Shown: positions 13,203 through 22,416, numbered from the stretch's first letter. The stretch is 22,471 nucleotides of DNA from Roseburia sp. CAG:303 (GCA_000437755.1 FR900155.1:1-22471), one strand, 5' to 3'. A program made the numbers and translations. Notes: generated by a model not told the origin, from the sequence alone.

Positions 13203-14783
13203 CTACTTTTTTGAAAAGATATGCCTTAAAAATACATAAATCATGATGATAACTGCCATGAAATAACCGAGTGCCCCAAGTGCAGGAATTCCGCAGATCC
13301 TCGGTGTCATATTGGTTGTACATAAGATGCTTGAGCTGATCAGCAATGCCATGACCCATAATCCCAGTACAATATTGCGGATCAGCCTTGCCAGCAGCTT
13401 TGAAAAATCCTTTGATATATGCAGATCCAGATGAATTCTGGATTCTCCTTTGGTATAATCCCGCAGCAGATCTGCAAGCAGTCCCGGTATATCGATCGCC
13501 TTGTGAAGAGACTGGTACAACCTCTTGCCATCATTGTGCAATACTTTCTTAATATTTTTCTTCTGAAAAAATTCACTGTGAATACGGCCTGCCGCAATCT
13601 GGACAATATTAATTTCCGGGCTGATCTCGGCAAGAACTCCTTCCATATGTGTCAGTCCTCTTACAAGCAGCGACAGACCTGGCGGCATGGAGATTTTGTT
13701 TTTCTTCATAATTGCCATCATATCCTGTATGACTTTCACCACATCCAGCTGTCCCATATCGGTCGTGCCGTATTTGTCCAGAAATGTTTTCAAATCACTG
13801 CGCAGCTGTTTTTTGTCCGGTTCTGTGCGGAATTTTCCCAGCTGGCGCACCGCTTCTTCCACAATGTCTATATCATTGGCTGCAATGCCTTCTACCGCTT
13901 TTGCAATCAGCTGCCTGTCCCTCTCTGTTAGCCTTCCCATCAGCCCCATATCTATCCAGACAATTTTTCCATCTCTTATCTTTACATTCCCCGGATGCGG
14001 ATCTCCGTGAAAGAACCCGTCCTCCATCACCTGCTTCATATAATTATCCACAAGTTTACTTCCGATTTCGTGCAGATCATATCCGTTTTCCAGCAGACTG
14101 TCTTTGTCATCTATGGCATATCCTTCGATATATTCCATGACAAGAACCCCGGAAGTCGTGTATTCCCGGAACAGCCCCGGCGCTGCTGTAAATTCCACAT
14201 CTTTGTTTTTCTCTGCAAATTCTTCGATATTGTCCGCTTCCTTTAAAAAATCCAGTTCTTCTTTTGCCGCCGCCCATAATTCATCCAGAATCATTTCCGG
14301 ATTTACCATGCCTTTTATGCTGAGCGGTGGAATAAATCCGACCGCTTTGCGAAGCAGTGCAATATCTCTTGCCATAATCTCATCGATCCCTCGTCTTTGT
14401 ACTTTCACAACCACACTTTCCCCGGTTTTCAGCACAGCTTTATGCACCTGTGCAATAGAGGCTGAACCTAACGGCACAGCCTCTATCTCTTTCAATACCT
14501 CTTTCCATTCCTGCCCCCAGGCATCCCTTATACATACCTCTACCTCTTCAAACGGCATCGGTTCAACGTCGGAACAAAGATGCATCAGTTCTTCACAATA
14601 CTTCTTTGGAATCATGTCGGACCTGGTTGACAGAATCTGTCCCAGCTTTACATATGTAGGACCCAGTTCTTCTAAAAACTTTCTTAATTTCTGTGGTGTT
14701 AATCCTCTGATTCCGCCATATTTACGCAGAACTGCAGTCATCTCTTTTAATCTTGTCCGATATTCCTGCGTGTCTTTCTTCAT
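13203..14783 (-). CDS. AarF/UbiB (ABC1/ADCK) family kinase-like membrane protein
   Basis: A 526-aa atypical protein-kinase-like protein. It has the family KxGQ region (YVKLGQILSTRSDMIP, 45-59), the Ala-rich nucleotide loop PLGSASIAQVHKA (104-116), the lysine of VVVKVQRRGI (Lys127), the HGDPHPGN catalytic loop (259-266), and IDMGLMGRL where the metal-binding Asp278 is followed by Met rather than the usual Phe. Two transmembrane helices close the protein (about 470-520). Family members act in lipid or quinone metabolism; Clostridia of this kind usually lack ubiquinone, so a role in membrane lipid handling is more likely. It lies 30 bp after the phasin-like gene, and the pairing of these two genes supports a joint role at membranes or lipid bodies. 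Substrate unknown. Confidence 0.92.
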   Translation of the reverse strand: MKKDTQEYRTRLKEMTAVLRKYGGIRGLTPQKLRKFLEELGPTYVKLGQILSTRSDMIPKKYCEELMHLCSDVEPMPFEEVEVCIRDAWGQEWKEVLKEIEAVPLGSASIAQVHKAVLKTGESVVVKVQRRGIDEIMARDIALLRKAVGFIPPLSIKGMVNPEMILDELWAAAKEELDFLKEADNIEEFAEKNKDVEFTAAPGLFREYTTSGVLVMEYIEGYAIDDKDSLLENGYDLHEIGSKLVDNYMKQVMEDGFFHGDPHPGNVKIRDGKIVWIDMGLMGRLTERDRQLIAKAVEGIAANDIDIVEEAVRQLGKFRTEPDKKQLRSDLKTFLDKYGTTDMGQLDVVKVIQDMMAIMKKNKISMPPGLSLLVRGLTHMEGVLAEISPEINIVQIAAGRIHSEFFQKKNIKKVLHNDGKRLYQSLHKAIDIPGLLADLLRDYTKGESRIHLDLHISKDFSKLLARLIRNIVLGLWVMALLISSSILCTTNMTPRICGIPALGALGYFMAVIIMIYVFLRHIFSKK

Positions 14784-14813
14784 TGTCTGCTTCCTTGTCC
14801 GTTCTCTAGCCTG

Positions 14814-15233
14814 CTATTCATCCGTATCCTGTGCGTCCGTCTCTGTTTCATCTTCTTCTGCTTCGTATTCTGCTTCGTCTTTTCCCCCGGCTTCTACATC
14901 ATCTTCCGCCTGCTTTTCGCTCTCTGCCTTCTGTTTTTCCTCTTTTTCCTGAATGCCTGCCTTCAATGCTTCTATCTGTTCCGGAGTCATCTGATCCAGC
15001 AGTTCACTTAATTCTTCCGGAGAGGACGGTTTTACAGATACCTTTACATTCTCTTTTACCGTTTTTCTGATATTGTGCTTTAATTCTTTATTCAACACTT
15101 TTCCCTGTTCCACAGTCAGTTCCCCGCGTTTTACCATCTCATCCAGAATCTCCTTTGACTTCTCTGCAGTCACTGCCACTGCTCCGATTCCTGCAAGTAA
15201 AACCTTCTTTAATCCATCACCTAAATTATCCAT
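14814..15233 (-). CDS. Phasin-like helical protein with acidic tail
   Basis: A 139-aa protein. The start at 15233 (MDNLGDGLKKVLLAG) is set by AAGGAGG 7-8 nt upstream; a longer frame to 15308 would run into the upstream kinase gene. Residues 1-25 are a weakly hydrophobic Gly/Ala helix, followed by EKSKEILDEMVKRGELTVEQGK, which recalls phasin-like proteins that coat polyhydroxyalkanoate or lipid granules. A heptad-like EELSELLDQMTPEQIEALK segment follows, and the last 40 residues are a highly acidic low-complexity tail (EEDETETDAQDTDE at the end). No PHA synthase is in the window, so granule binding is unproven. It lies between the DgkA-type kinase (26 bp) and the AarF-like gene (30 bp). Confidence 0.75.
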   Translation of the reverse strand: MDNLGDGLKKVLLAGIGAVAVTAEKSKEILDEMVKRGELTVEQGKVLNKELKHNIRKTVKENVKVSVKPSSPEELSELLDQMTPEQIEALKAGIQEKEEKQKAESEKQAEDDVEAGGKDEAEYEAEEDETETDAQDTDE

Positions 15234-15259
15234 CTTTGTTTCCTCCTTTAAATAAACTC

Positions 15260-15640
15260 TTATATCATTCCCAGAACCGCCAGTATCTTCGGCACAAATA
15301 TGATACATCCAATGATAGCCGCCATGATAGCCGCTATCAGCACCGCACCTGCCGCCGTATCTTTTGCAATCTTTGCCAGCGGTTTTCTCTCCTGTGTCAC
15401 AAGATCCACCACCGCCTCAACCGCAGTATTTACCAGTTCCAATGCCATCACAAGTCCGAACAGGACAAGACAGGTACACCATTCCTGTACTGACAGTCCA
15501 AATATACATCCGCATACAATAACAAGTATCGTTACTGCAATGTGTATTTTCATATTTCTCTCATTTTTCACACAGGTAAATATGCCCTGAAATGCATACC
15601 CGAAGCTTTTCGCCAGAGGTGCTTTTTTTCGTCCCGTCAT
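15260..15640 (-). CDS. dgkA: DgkA-type undecaprenol/diacylglycerol kinase
   Basis: A 126-aa trimeric membrane kinase of the DgkA family with three transmembrane helices (about 33-52, 54-72 and 97-120). It has the conserved NERNMKIH segment (Glu28), ALELVNTAVEAVVDL (68-80 region, metal-binding Glu and Asn) and KIAKDTAAGAVL. In Gram-positive bacteria this family mainly phosphorylates undecaprenol to recycle the peptidoglycan lipid carrier, while the E. coli enzyme prefers diacylglycerol. The Gram-positive form VVDLVTxExxPLAK seen here favours the undecaprenol type. It begins 3 bp after the acetyltransferase stop codon, so the two are translationally close and share a promoter. Confidence 0.93.
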   Translation of the reverse strand: MTGRKKAPLAKSFGYAFQGIFTCVKNERNMKIHIAVTILVIVCGCIFGLSVQEWCTCLVLFGLVMALELVNTAVEAVVDLVTQERKPLAKIAKDTAAGAVLIAAIMAAIIGCIIFVPKILAVLGMI

Positions 15641-15643
15641 CTT

Positions 15644-16279
15644 CTATTCTCCATCTTTTGTGAAAAACTCTTTATAACCTTCCACATCAAACTTTTTATC
15701 CTTATAATAGTAATCAACGTCCTCGTCCGTAATTTTCCTTATTATCTTTGCAGGATTTCCCACTGCTATGACATTGTCCGGAAGATCTTTTGTTACTACA
15801 CTTCCTGCTCCTACTACCACATTATTTCCGATGTGTACACCCGGAAGCACAACTACGTTTCCACCCAGCCAGACATTATCGCCAATGGTAATCTCGATTC
15901 CATATTCATATCCGGAATTTCTGCTGACCGGATGAATCGGATGTCCTGCTGTATACAATGAAACATTTGGTGCAAATTGCACATTATCACCAATTTTTAC
16001 TTTTGCGACATCCAGAATCGTCAGATTATAATTTGCAAAGAAATTCTCTCCGACCTCTATATGCTTCCCATAATCGCAGTGAAACGGCTGTTCCACATGA
16101 ATATACTCACCGCATTTTCCCAGAATTTCCGCCAATAATGCTTTCGCTTCTTCCTGATCATCCGGTGCCAGATTATTAAACCGGTAAATTCTCCGCTTAT
16201 TCTCCATTCGCTCTGCCGGCAGTCCGTCTTCCCATGCCCGGTACGGAAGTCCCGCCAACATTCTTTCCTTCATGTTCAT
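15644..16279 (-). CDS. Maltose/galactoside O-acetyltransferase family protein
   Basis: A 211-aa left-handed beta-helix acetyltransferase. It opens with the Maa-type cap MKERMLAGLPYRAWEDGL, then the hexapeptide-repeat region with YGKHIEVGENFFANYNLTILD, the catalytic TAGHPIHP (His113), and IGDNVWLGGNVVVLPGVHIGNNVVVGAGSVV, ending with NPAKIIRKI and a short C-terminal helix. It transfers acetyl from acetyl-CoA to a sugar hydroxyl. The length fits the Maa/LacA group (about 185-205 aa). The start at 16279 has AAGGAGC 8 nt upstream; a second Met two codons on is possible. It is the first gene after the promoter at 16310-16338. The sugar substrate cannot be read from sequence. Confidence 0.92.
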   Translation of the reverse strand: MNMKERMLAGLPYRAWEDGLPAERMENKRRIYRFNNLAPDDQEEAKALLAEILGKCGEYIHVEQPFHCDYGKHIEVGENFFANYNLTILDVAKVKIGDNVQFAPNVSLYTAGHPIHPVSRNSGYEYGIEITIGDNVWLGGNVVVLPGVHIGNNVVVGAGSVVTKDLPDNVIAVGNPAKIIRKITDEDVDYYYKDKKFDVEGYKEFFTKDGE

Positions 16280-16309
16280 TCTTTTTGCTCCTTATATGTT
16301 CCTAACATA

Positions 16310-16338
16310 ATTATATTCCATCTGACAAAACTTTACAA
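16310..16338 (-). promoter_or_regulatory. Sigma-A promoter for acetyltransferase-dgkA operon
   Basis: Minus strand TTGTAA (16333-16338), 17 bp spacer, TATAAT (16310-16315). It lies about 30 bp upstream of the acetyltransferase start and just after the terminator of the upstream surface-protein unit. Confidence 0.8.
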
Positions 16339-16351
16339 GAAAAATCTATGC

Positions 16352-16390
16352 AAAAACAGATGCTCCGGCACTAAAATGTCAAAGCATCTG
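16352..16390 (-). terminator. Intrinsic terminator after the surface-protein unit
   Basis: Minus strand CAGATGCT and AGCATCTG form an 8-bp stem around an 18-nt loop, with a partly paired inner part, followed by TTTTTG. It lies 27 bp after the stop of the cohesin-like gene. The long loop makes it less ideal than the other terminators here. Confidence 0.75.
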
Positions 16391-16417
16391 CTCTTTTCCA
16401 GCTAATCTTCGCTGATC

Positions 16418-17221
16418 TTATTTACGTTTCTTTTTCCAACAGAATCCGATTACCAGAATCAGTGCTGCTGCCACAATTCCAATCACATATCCTGTGATAT
16501 TTTTACTGTCTCCGGTTCCGGTACGATCCGTTACCTTTTCTGATTTTCCCTTTGTTATCGCTGCTTTTGTTTTGTCTGTCACTTTCTGTTCTGCTGTTGT
16601 ATCCTTCTGCAAATCAGATTTTGTATCAGAATCAGTTTTTGACACTGTAGTTTCTGCCGGTTTTGTGCTTTCTGAATGCTTCGTTGTATCTTCCGCTTTT
16701 TTGGTTGTCACTTCCTCCTTCGTTGGAGTTGTTGTTTCTTCCGTTTCCTTTGTTTCATTGCTCCATACCGCACTTGCTTTTGGAAGTGCCGCGGATACTT
16801 CCTGAGCATCTTCCCCGACATAGGCGAAGCTGTCCGTTACCACAGAAACCTGTACCTTTGTGTTTTTTTCCGCCTGCAGGGTGATTTTTCCCAGTATCAG
16901 GCTGCCATCCTGAAACAGCTTCTCTGTTCCGGAAAGGTAGAGTGTCAAAATACCTGTTTCCTCATCATAGCGGTATTCCTGCACTTCGCTTGCAATGCTT
17001 CCATCAAAATCAAATGCAGCCTGGCTGCATATGCCCTGCTGTGTTTTGATTTCAAATGAAATCTTCATGGTGGAAACATTCTCCGTCACACCGGAAAGCT
17101 GTACTGCTACGCCATCCGTACTGGCTTCCAGACTGACCATTTGTGCCGCAGCCACGGAAAGGCTGAAATACACAGCCAGGATAAATGCAAGGATTCCTGT
17201 TTTTCTTAATGCTTTTCTCAT
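16418..17221 (-). CDS. Membrane-anchored surface protein with cohesin-like domain
   Basis: A 267-aa secreted, membrane-tethered protein. Residues 1-26 are a signal peptide ending VAAA. Residues about 28-150 form a beta-rich domain (STMKISFEIKT, FDFDGSIAS, YRYDEETGILTLYLSG, GSLILGKITLQA) that has the strand order and sequence feel of a cohesin. Residues about 152-240 are a Thr/Lys/Glu/Ser-rich stalk, then a transmembrane helix (242-262) and a basic KKKRK tail; there is no LPXTG. Such an architecture displays the domain outside the cell. The AGGAGGG site overlaps the end of the upstream mucinase gene, only 12 bp away, which suggests coupled translation. The cohesin call is by eye and could be wrong; another carbohydrate-binding-like sandwich is possible. 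Confidence 0.75.
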   Translation of the reverse strand: MRKALRKTGILAFILAVYFSLSVAAAQMVSLEASTDGVAVQLSGVTENVSTMKISFEIKTQQGICSQAAFDFDGSIASEVQEYRYDEETGILTLYLSGTEKLFQDGSLILGKITLQAEKNTKVQVSVVTDSFAYVGEDAQEVSAALPKASAVWSNETKETEETTTPTKEEVTTKKAEDTTKHSESTKPAETTVSKTDSDTKSDLQKDTTAEQKVTDKTKAAITKGKSEKVTDRTGTGDSKNITGYVIGIVAAALILVIGFCWKKKRK

Positions 17222-17233
17222 GTCTTTTCCCTC

Positions 17234-20200
17234 CTATTCTCCCAGCCTGATGTATGGCAGTTCTCTTTCTAATTCTGTAAATACGGTATCACTTACCAGC
17301 CGCTCTCCTTCATTGGTCAGAGCATTATCAACACGGTAAAGTTCCGCTCTTACCTTTGCCGGAAGATTCTTTAATTCATCCGGTTCTATCCAGTAGATCC
17401 AGGTTCCCTCAGAGACTTCTCCAAGCATGGCATCATCCGGAATCTCCGCCAGAATAATCTGGTTGGAAACGACATCTCCGTCCTCATTGATACCGCCGAC
17501 AATAGCACCGTTCTCATCATATAAGGTAACTACGTTGTAAGCCGGATTTCCTTTGTAAGTTCCCATGAATACCAGAGAACCTGCCGGAATCTTCAGTTCT
17601 TCCTGCGTATCCGTCTTTTCCTGATAAATGTAATCCTGCTCGAGATATCCGATCGCCGGACTTCCGTCTGCCGTGGCAAATTCTACATTATCGCCGGATG
17701 GACCGAGAATATCGATTTCCGCAATGGATATTTCCTTATTTTCCTGCTCCGGTGCCGTGATTCTGATATATCTTGCCTCGTAAGTGGCAACCCACGGATT
17801 CTCGCCGTCATTGAAGTAAATGGTTTCCTTTCCATCTTCCAGTACAAAGCTTCCCTGTGCCACGGTTTCATAATTGATACCGTCCTTACTTACTTCTATA
17901 AGATATTCGCTCATCGGAAGTGCGTCTGCATAGTAACGGATTGCACTGACTTCCTTCTGCTGCTTCATATCAATGAGAAGATATGGTGTTCCCATTGCAC
18001 TTCCTGTATATTCTGCCGATTTATCCTCATCCAGAATCATGGAAACCGCCGGTTTCTCTACGGATTCGCATGGAAGGCTGTCATCTGCATCTTCCCTGCT
18101 GTCCTGTGCGGAGGTCATATTTGTGGAAACGGTAAACTGGTCTTTCTCGTAACTTCCGTCACTGATAACCTTAACCGTCTGTGTATCTGCCTTTGCTGCC
18201 CGGTTTGTCTGAAGATCCACCGGATAAATCTCATAACTTACGGCTCTGCTGCCCAGATTTACGGTGTCCGTGTAAGTGTTTTCTGTTGTAAATCCAACAA
18301 TTTCTTTTTCTGTCTTTCCCTTGCGTGTGGTCACACGGATAATTTCATAGCCGAGAATCTGATCTTCCGCCTCTTGGGTCGGCTGCATGGTCAGTGTCAC
18401 ATCTGAATGATTTACGGATACCTCTACATTTTCAAGGACTTCTTTATTTTCCAGCGAAACTGCCTGATTTTCGATATCAGCTGATTTTGAATCATCATCG
18501 ATATAATAAATCGCTCTGGTTTCTTTCTCAAACTGTCCCATAAATGCAAGGGTTTCTGCGTCCGGTTCATATCCCCAGCGTTCAAAGAACTCACTTAAAT
18601 CTTTTCCCGCTGCCGCACTGGCAAGACGCATCAGGTTCTGATCGACACTGTCGGTCAGCTGTAATGCCACACTTCCCTCAAAAAGTGAAGTATTTCTTGC
18701 ATAACTGTCCACTCTTGCGAAGAACAGGTTGTCAAAGATTTCATCATAATTATCATATGTTTTCTGTGCATATCCCGTGTCGTATGCCAGATGTAACTGC
18801 CAGTACATGGCAAGCTGTACGGCTCCGTCTGACGGATATCCGACTGCTCCCGATGTTACTTTTTTGTATACATCTTCGTATTTCCATCTTGCGGATGCAT
18901 TTGTGCCATCAGATTTTGCAAGCTGTGCAAAATAATTGTTTGTCACTTCTGCAATCGCATACTCTCCCTGATTTAACTGATGTCCAATCTCATGACAGAT
19001 GCCCCAGCCGAAGAAATAGCCGGATGTCAGCTGGCCATTCTCATTGACAACTGTTTTTCCATTCTGTATGAGTCCCTTGGTCTGATCCCATTCAATTCCG
19101 ATATGATTTCCTGCCGCATACATAAATGCACCGGAGAACATCTTCATATAACGAATATTTAAATGCTGGGAAGGCAGATGGTTCTTTTCTATGGTGGACG
19201 TATCCGTTCCCTCTGCAAAGCTGTTCGTCAGACCTTTGTTCTGATAGAAGAGTGTCATTACATCTTCCATGGATGCCAGTGTATCGGAAAGTGTTTCTTC
19301 CCTGTTTTCACTTCCCAGTCCGGCAAGTACCTGGCTGGCAGGCAGGGAAAACATCATATCATCTATCAGGATATCTGTTGTATTATAGACGCTCAACTGT
19401 TTTTCTGTCTTTTTAAAATCTTCTGCCTCAAGAGCATTTACATAGTCATTCAGTTCTTTCACATAAGAAGCAATCTTCTCCTTACGTTCTGCCTCGTTAT
19501 TTACCTGATACAGATTCAGAACCGGAATCTTTCTTCCGCCGTTGACTCGGACTGCATAGGAATCTTCCTTATTATTTCCGGTATACTGGATATATAACGC
19601 ACCACCTTTTTCCACATCCGTAGAAATAAGTTCCGGTATCGTAATTTCATTTCTGCCGACCTTGAGGTTTGCTATCGTTTTTCCTGCTGCGGAAGATTCT
19701 GCATGCTGCTGTGTCGCAACTAACTGCAGTGAGGTATTGCTTCCTGTCTGTGCCCCAGTTTTTCCAACATAGATAACGACGGTATCTCCTGCTTTCGCAC
19801 TGACACCCAGCGGCTGCCATGCATTGAGTCCGGAAGTCTTTAAGCTGCTGTCATAAGCGGCACTAATCTGCGAAGAAATCTGCAGCACATCATCTAACTG
19901 TGCCGCATCTTCATATAATTGCCTTGCCGCATCAAGTTCTGTCTGCAGCACCTCACGGTCCGGATGATATTCATTGTCTACTTTTGTGTCCAGACGTGTC
20001 TGCAGTGCATCCAGTGTTTCTCCTGTCACGTCATCCCGGATAGCCAGATGTAAATCATCCGTATAAAGGTTCTGGATATCATCGGATAAGCTGTCGTATT
20101 CATAGAAACGGATTTCCGCCAGCGATACATTCGGACTCGATGCCAGATATCTTCCGAATCCAATGCTTAATGATGATACGGTAATCGGCTCGGATAATTT

Positions 20201-22306
20201 CAGACGATAATAATTTCTGCCATTCTCATCTGTTTTGGTCAGTGAAGTCCAATGACAGGTCTGTACCTGAGCCACTCCGTTTTCATCCTGATAATAAACA
20301 CGGATATATGGATAATTCGTTATATTTTTCTGTTCTGCAAACTGGATTTCTCCAATCGTATAGGTCTGGTCAAAGGTAACTTTCACTGTTCTTGCCTGAT
20401 TCTGGTTATATCCGCCGGTATCCCAGCTTCCGCCATCCCAGTAAGAGGTGTAATCATTGTCAAACAGACCGAGTGCGGACTGTCCGGACACATCCAGCTT
20501 ACTGTCCGTCATCATTCCAATTCCAATTACGGCATCTTTGATATGTGCGGAAAGTTTTCCCACTCCGTTTGACTTATTTATCAGACGGTATTCATTCATC
20601 TGCGCAGCCACCACGGAGCTGGTCTTTCCGGAAGCGGTCAGGGATGCCGGTCCTTCTCCGTATTCATTGGATGCGGTGACATAGAACTGGTATTCGATAT
20701 CTTCTTCCAATGCATCGATTTCATAAGTTGTCGCTGTTATATTCTTTACTGACTGCCATGCGGTATCGGTCTTTTTCTTATAATAAACGGTATAAGTATC
20801 TGCGGCATTGTCCTCCGGTGCTTTCCATGATGCTGTAATGCTCTTATATTCTGACTTTAAGGTCAGGGCATCCGGTGCATCCGGCTTCTTATCTGCCCTT
20901 GGTGTGACGGTCTGGCTCTCTGAAAATCCACTTGTCCATTCGCCGTTTACCGCCTGCACGCATATGGTATAATCCTCTTTATTTTCCAGTTCCTTATTCA
21001 AAAACTGTGTAATTACAAGTGCGGTATCACTTGTTCGGACATACTCTGTCTTACCGTCATGATAAATGGAAACTTCATATCCGGTAACATTATTTACCTT
21101 GTTCCATGCCACGGAAATGCTCTTGTTTCCTGCTTTTACGGTGGTCAGTTCCGGAACGGAAATCTGCGGTGCCGGAATCTTATCCTCCATATTATTTAAA
21201 AATTCTACTTTAGATATTTCTACCAGGCTCGCATCCGGTCTTGTTGTTGCCGTAATGGTCAGAACAACTTTCTTCACCGCAATCTGTTTTCCGAATTCTA
21301 TGCTAACCGTACCATCCGGATTTACATAGGCAACCATTCCTGCTGCTCTCATTCTTGCCTTTGCTTCGGAAGAATAAAGTGCTACTTCCATGGTCTTAAG
21401 CTCTCCGTCCTCTTCGTATGTAACGAGAATTGTTCCCTCTGCAATGGCATTATCGCCCGGAGTCTGAAGGTACATACCCTCTATCTCCACATCAGCGTCC
21501 TCAAAATCAAAATTTAACTCTACCGGTGATTCTGCGATGGTCTTACCGTCCGCCGGTGATGCCTGGATGGACTTTCCGTTTAATACATCTGTAACATCCT
21601 GTCCGTCACCCAGCACTGTTCCATCTCCTGTACTTCCGCTTACTGCATCCTTGGAAATAGTTTTCTCCACGGTGGATGTACGGTTCGTCATTCCTATCTT
21701 CTGGCTGACCAGCTGCAAATCCGCCAAATCCAGTTTTCCGTCATAATTCATGTCGTACTTTTTCTGATAAACTCCGCTTTCCAGCATATCAATCAATGCT
21801 GATGCATCTTTTGATGAAATCGCATGATCTCCATCAAAATTGCCATACAACATATTCCCCATCGTGCTTTCTTCTGTTTCATTTTCATCATTTGGAGCAA
21901 CCGCTATTTTGTAATTATAGCTTTCCACTTCTATCTTCTGGATATATGGAAGATATCCAGAAGCCTGAATTTCCACCGTATAATTTCCCGGTGCAAGATT
22001 TTCAAACAATACAGTTTCATTTCGCTGTCCATTTCCGGAATCCAGTGTTACTTTCTTTACCTGTTCTCCATTCAATGATACCTGAAATTCCTGCTGCAGG
22101 TCGATATCCTGTGGAATAACCAGATTTACTCCTATACAGCCATACTCTGCCTTACTTTCGGTATTCTTCGCATTTGGCAGCATAAAAAATCTGCCCTTTC
22201 CAGTCTCATTTTCTGCCGGAACTGTCCCTGCATATGCCATGCCCTGGCCGCAAAACAGCATGACAGAAAGAGATCCGCAAAGAATCCTTGCAAATTCTTT
22301 TCTCAT
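17234..22306 (-). CDS. Secreted M60-family (enhancin/mucinase-like) metalloprotease with dockerin, FN3 and F5/8C modules
   Basis: A 1690-aa exported protein. The ATG at 22306 is preferred; GAGGAAA lies 7 nt upstream, while a longer frame would need a TTG. In order: signal peptide (1-27, ending AYA), a beta-sandwich domain (about 55-135), a dockerin-like domain (153-206) with two Ca2+ loops NFDGDHAISSKD and DMNYDGKLDLAD, a beta domain (about 248-373), two FN3 domains (about 379-469 and 475-561), an F5/8C (CBM32-like) domain (about 578-738), a helical spacer, the M60 catalytic region with HEIGH at 1105-1109 and downstream Glu1120, and a C-terminal F5/8C domain (about 1403-1540). M60 enzymes cut O-glycosylated proteins such as mucins. 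No sortase signal or transmembrane helix is present, so retention would rely on the dockerin. It is followed 12 bp later by the cohesin-like anchor gene. Confidence 0.93.
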   Translation of the reverse strand: MRKEFARILCGSLSVMLFCGQGMAYAGTVPAENETGKGRFFMLPNAKNTESKAEYGCIGVNLVIPQDIDLQQEFQVSLNGEQVKKVTLDSGNGQRNETVLFENLAPGNYTVEIQASGYLPYIQKIEVESYNYKIAVAPNDENETEESTMGNMLYGNFDGDHAISSKDASALIDMLESGVYQKKYDMNYDGKLDLADLQLVSQKIGMTNRTSTVEKTISKDAVSGSTGDGTVLGDGQDVTDVLNGKSIQASPADGKTIAESPVELNFDFEDADVEIEGMYLQTPGDNAIAEGTILVTYEEDGELKTMEVALYSSEAKARMRAAGMVAYVNPDGTVSIEFGKQIAVKKVVLTITATTRPDASLVEISKVEFLNNMEDKIPAPQISVPELTTVKAGNKSISVAWNKVNNVTGYEVSIYHDGKTEYVRTSDTALVITQFLNKELENKEDYTICVQAVNGEWTSGFSESQTVTPRADKKPDAPDALTLKSEYKSITASWKAPEDNAADTYTVYYKKKTDTAWQSVKNITATTYEIDALEEDIEYQFYVTASNEYGEGPASLTASGKTSSVVAAQMNEYRLINKSNGVGKLSAHIKDAVIGIGMMTDSKLDVSGQSALGLFDNDYTSYWDGGSWDTGGYNQNQARTVKVTFDQTYTIGEIQFAEQKNITNYPYIRVYYQDENGVAQVQTCHWTSLTKTDENGRNYYRLKLSEPITVSSLSIGFGRYLASSPNVSLAEIRFYEYDSLSDDIQNLYTDDLHLAIRDDVTGETLDALQTRLDTKVDNEYHPDREVLQTELDAARQLYEDAAQLDDVLQISSQISAAYDSSLKTSGLNAWQPLGVSAKAGDTVVIYVGKTGAQTGSNTSLQLVATQQHAESSAAGKTIANLKVGRNEITIPELISTDVEKGGALYIQYTGNNKEDSYAVRVNGGRKIPVLNLYQVNNEAERKEKIASYVKELNDYVNALEAEDFKKTEKQLSVYNTTDILIDDMMFSLPASQVLAGLGSENREETLSDTLASMEDVMTLFYQNKGLTNSFAEGTDTSTIEKNHLPSQHLNIRYMKMFSGAFMYAAGNHIGIEWDQTKGLIQNGKTVVNENGQLTSGYFFGWGICHEIGHQLNQGEYAIAEVTNNYFAQLAKSDGTNASARWKYEDVYKKVTSGAVGYPSDGAVQLAMYWQLHLAYDTGYAQKTYDNYDEIFDNLFFARVDSYARNTSLFEGSVALQLTDSVDQNLMRLASAAAGKDLSEFFERWGYEPDAETLAFMGQFEKETRAIYYIDDDSKSADIENQAVSLENKEVLENVEVSVNHSDVTLTMQPTQEAEDQILGYEIIRVTTRKGKTEKEIVGFTTENTYTDTVNLGSRAVSYEIYPVDLQTNRAAKADTQTVKVISDGSYEKDQFTVSTNMTSAQDSREDADDSLPCESVEKPAVSMILDEDKSAEYTGSAMGTPYLLIDMKQQKEVSAIRYYADALPMSEYLIEVSKDGINYETVAQGSFVLEDGKETIYFNDGENPWVATYEARYIRITAPEQENKEISIAEIDILGPSGDNVEFATADGSPAIGYLEQDYIYQEKTDTQEELKIPAGSLVFMGTYKGNPAYNVVTLYDENGAIVGGINEDGDVVSNQIILAEIPDDAMLGEVSEGTWIYWIEPDELKNLPAKVRAELYRVDNALTNEGERLVSDTVFTELERELPYIRLGE

Positions 22307-22355
22307 CTGTATCTTTCCTCTCTTCAATTATTACGATGCCTTTATCGTTACTATT

Positions 22356-22384
22356 ATAATATCAGAGTTTACAGAATTTTACAA
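22356..22384 (-). promoter_or_regulatory. Candidate sigma-A promoter for the mucinase-anchor unit
   Basis: Minus strand TTGTAA (22379-22384), 17 bp spacer, TATTAT (22356-22361), overlapped by TATAAT (22353-22358). It lies about 50 bp upstream of the mucinase start and after a terminator for the previous gene. Confidence 0.6.
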
Positions 22385-22416
22385 TGTAAATATATTTAAT
22401 TCGATATTTTTAGCAA

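Noticed and set aside
14104..14952. Plus-strand open frame of 282 codons
   Set aside because: It runs antisense across the AarF-like and phasin-like genes and is Ser/Phe-rich low complexity, typical of the reverse of acidic and charged coding sequence.
15234..15308. Longer start for the phasin-like gene
   Set aside because: The extension translates the end of the DgkA-type gene in another frame; the ATG at 15233 has a strong AAGGAGG.
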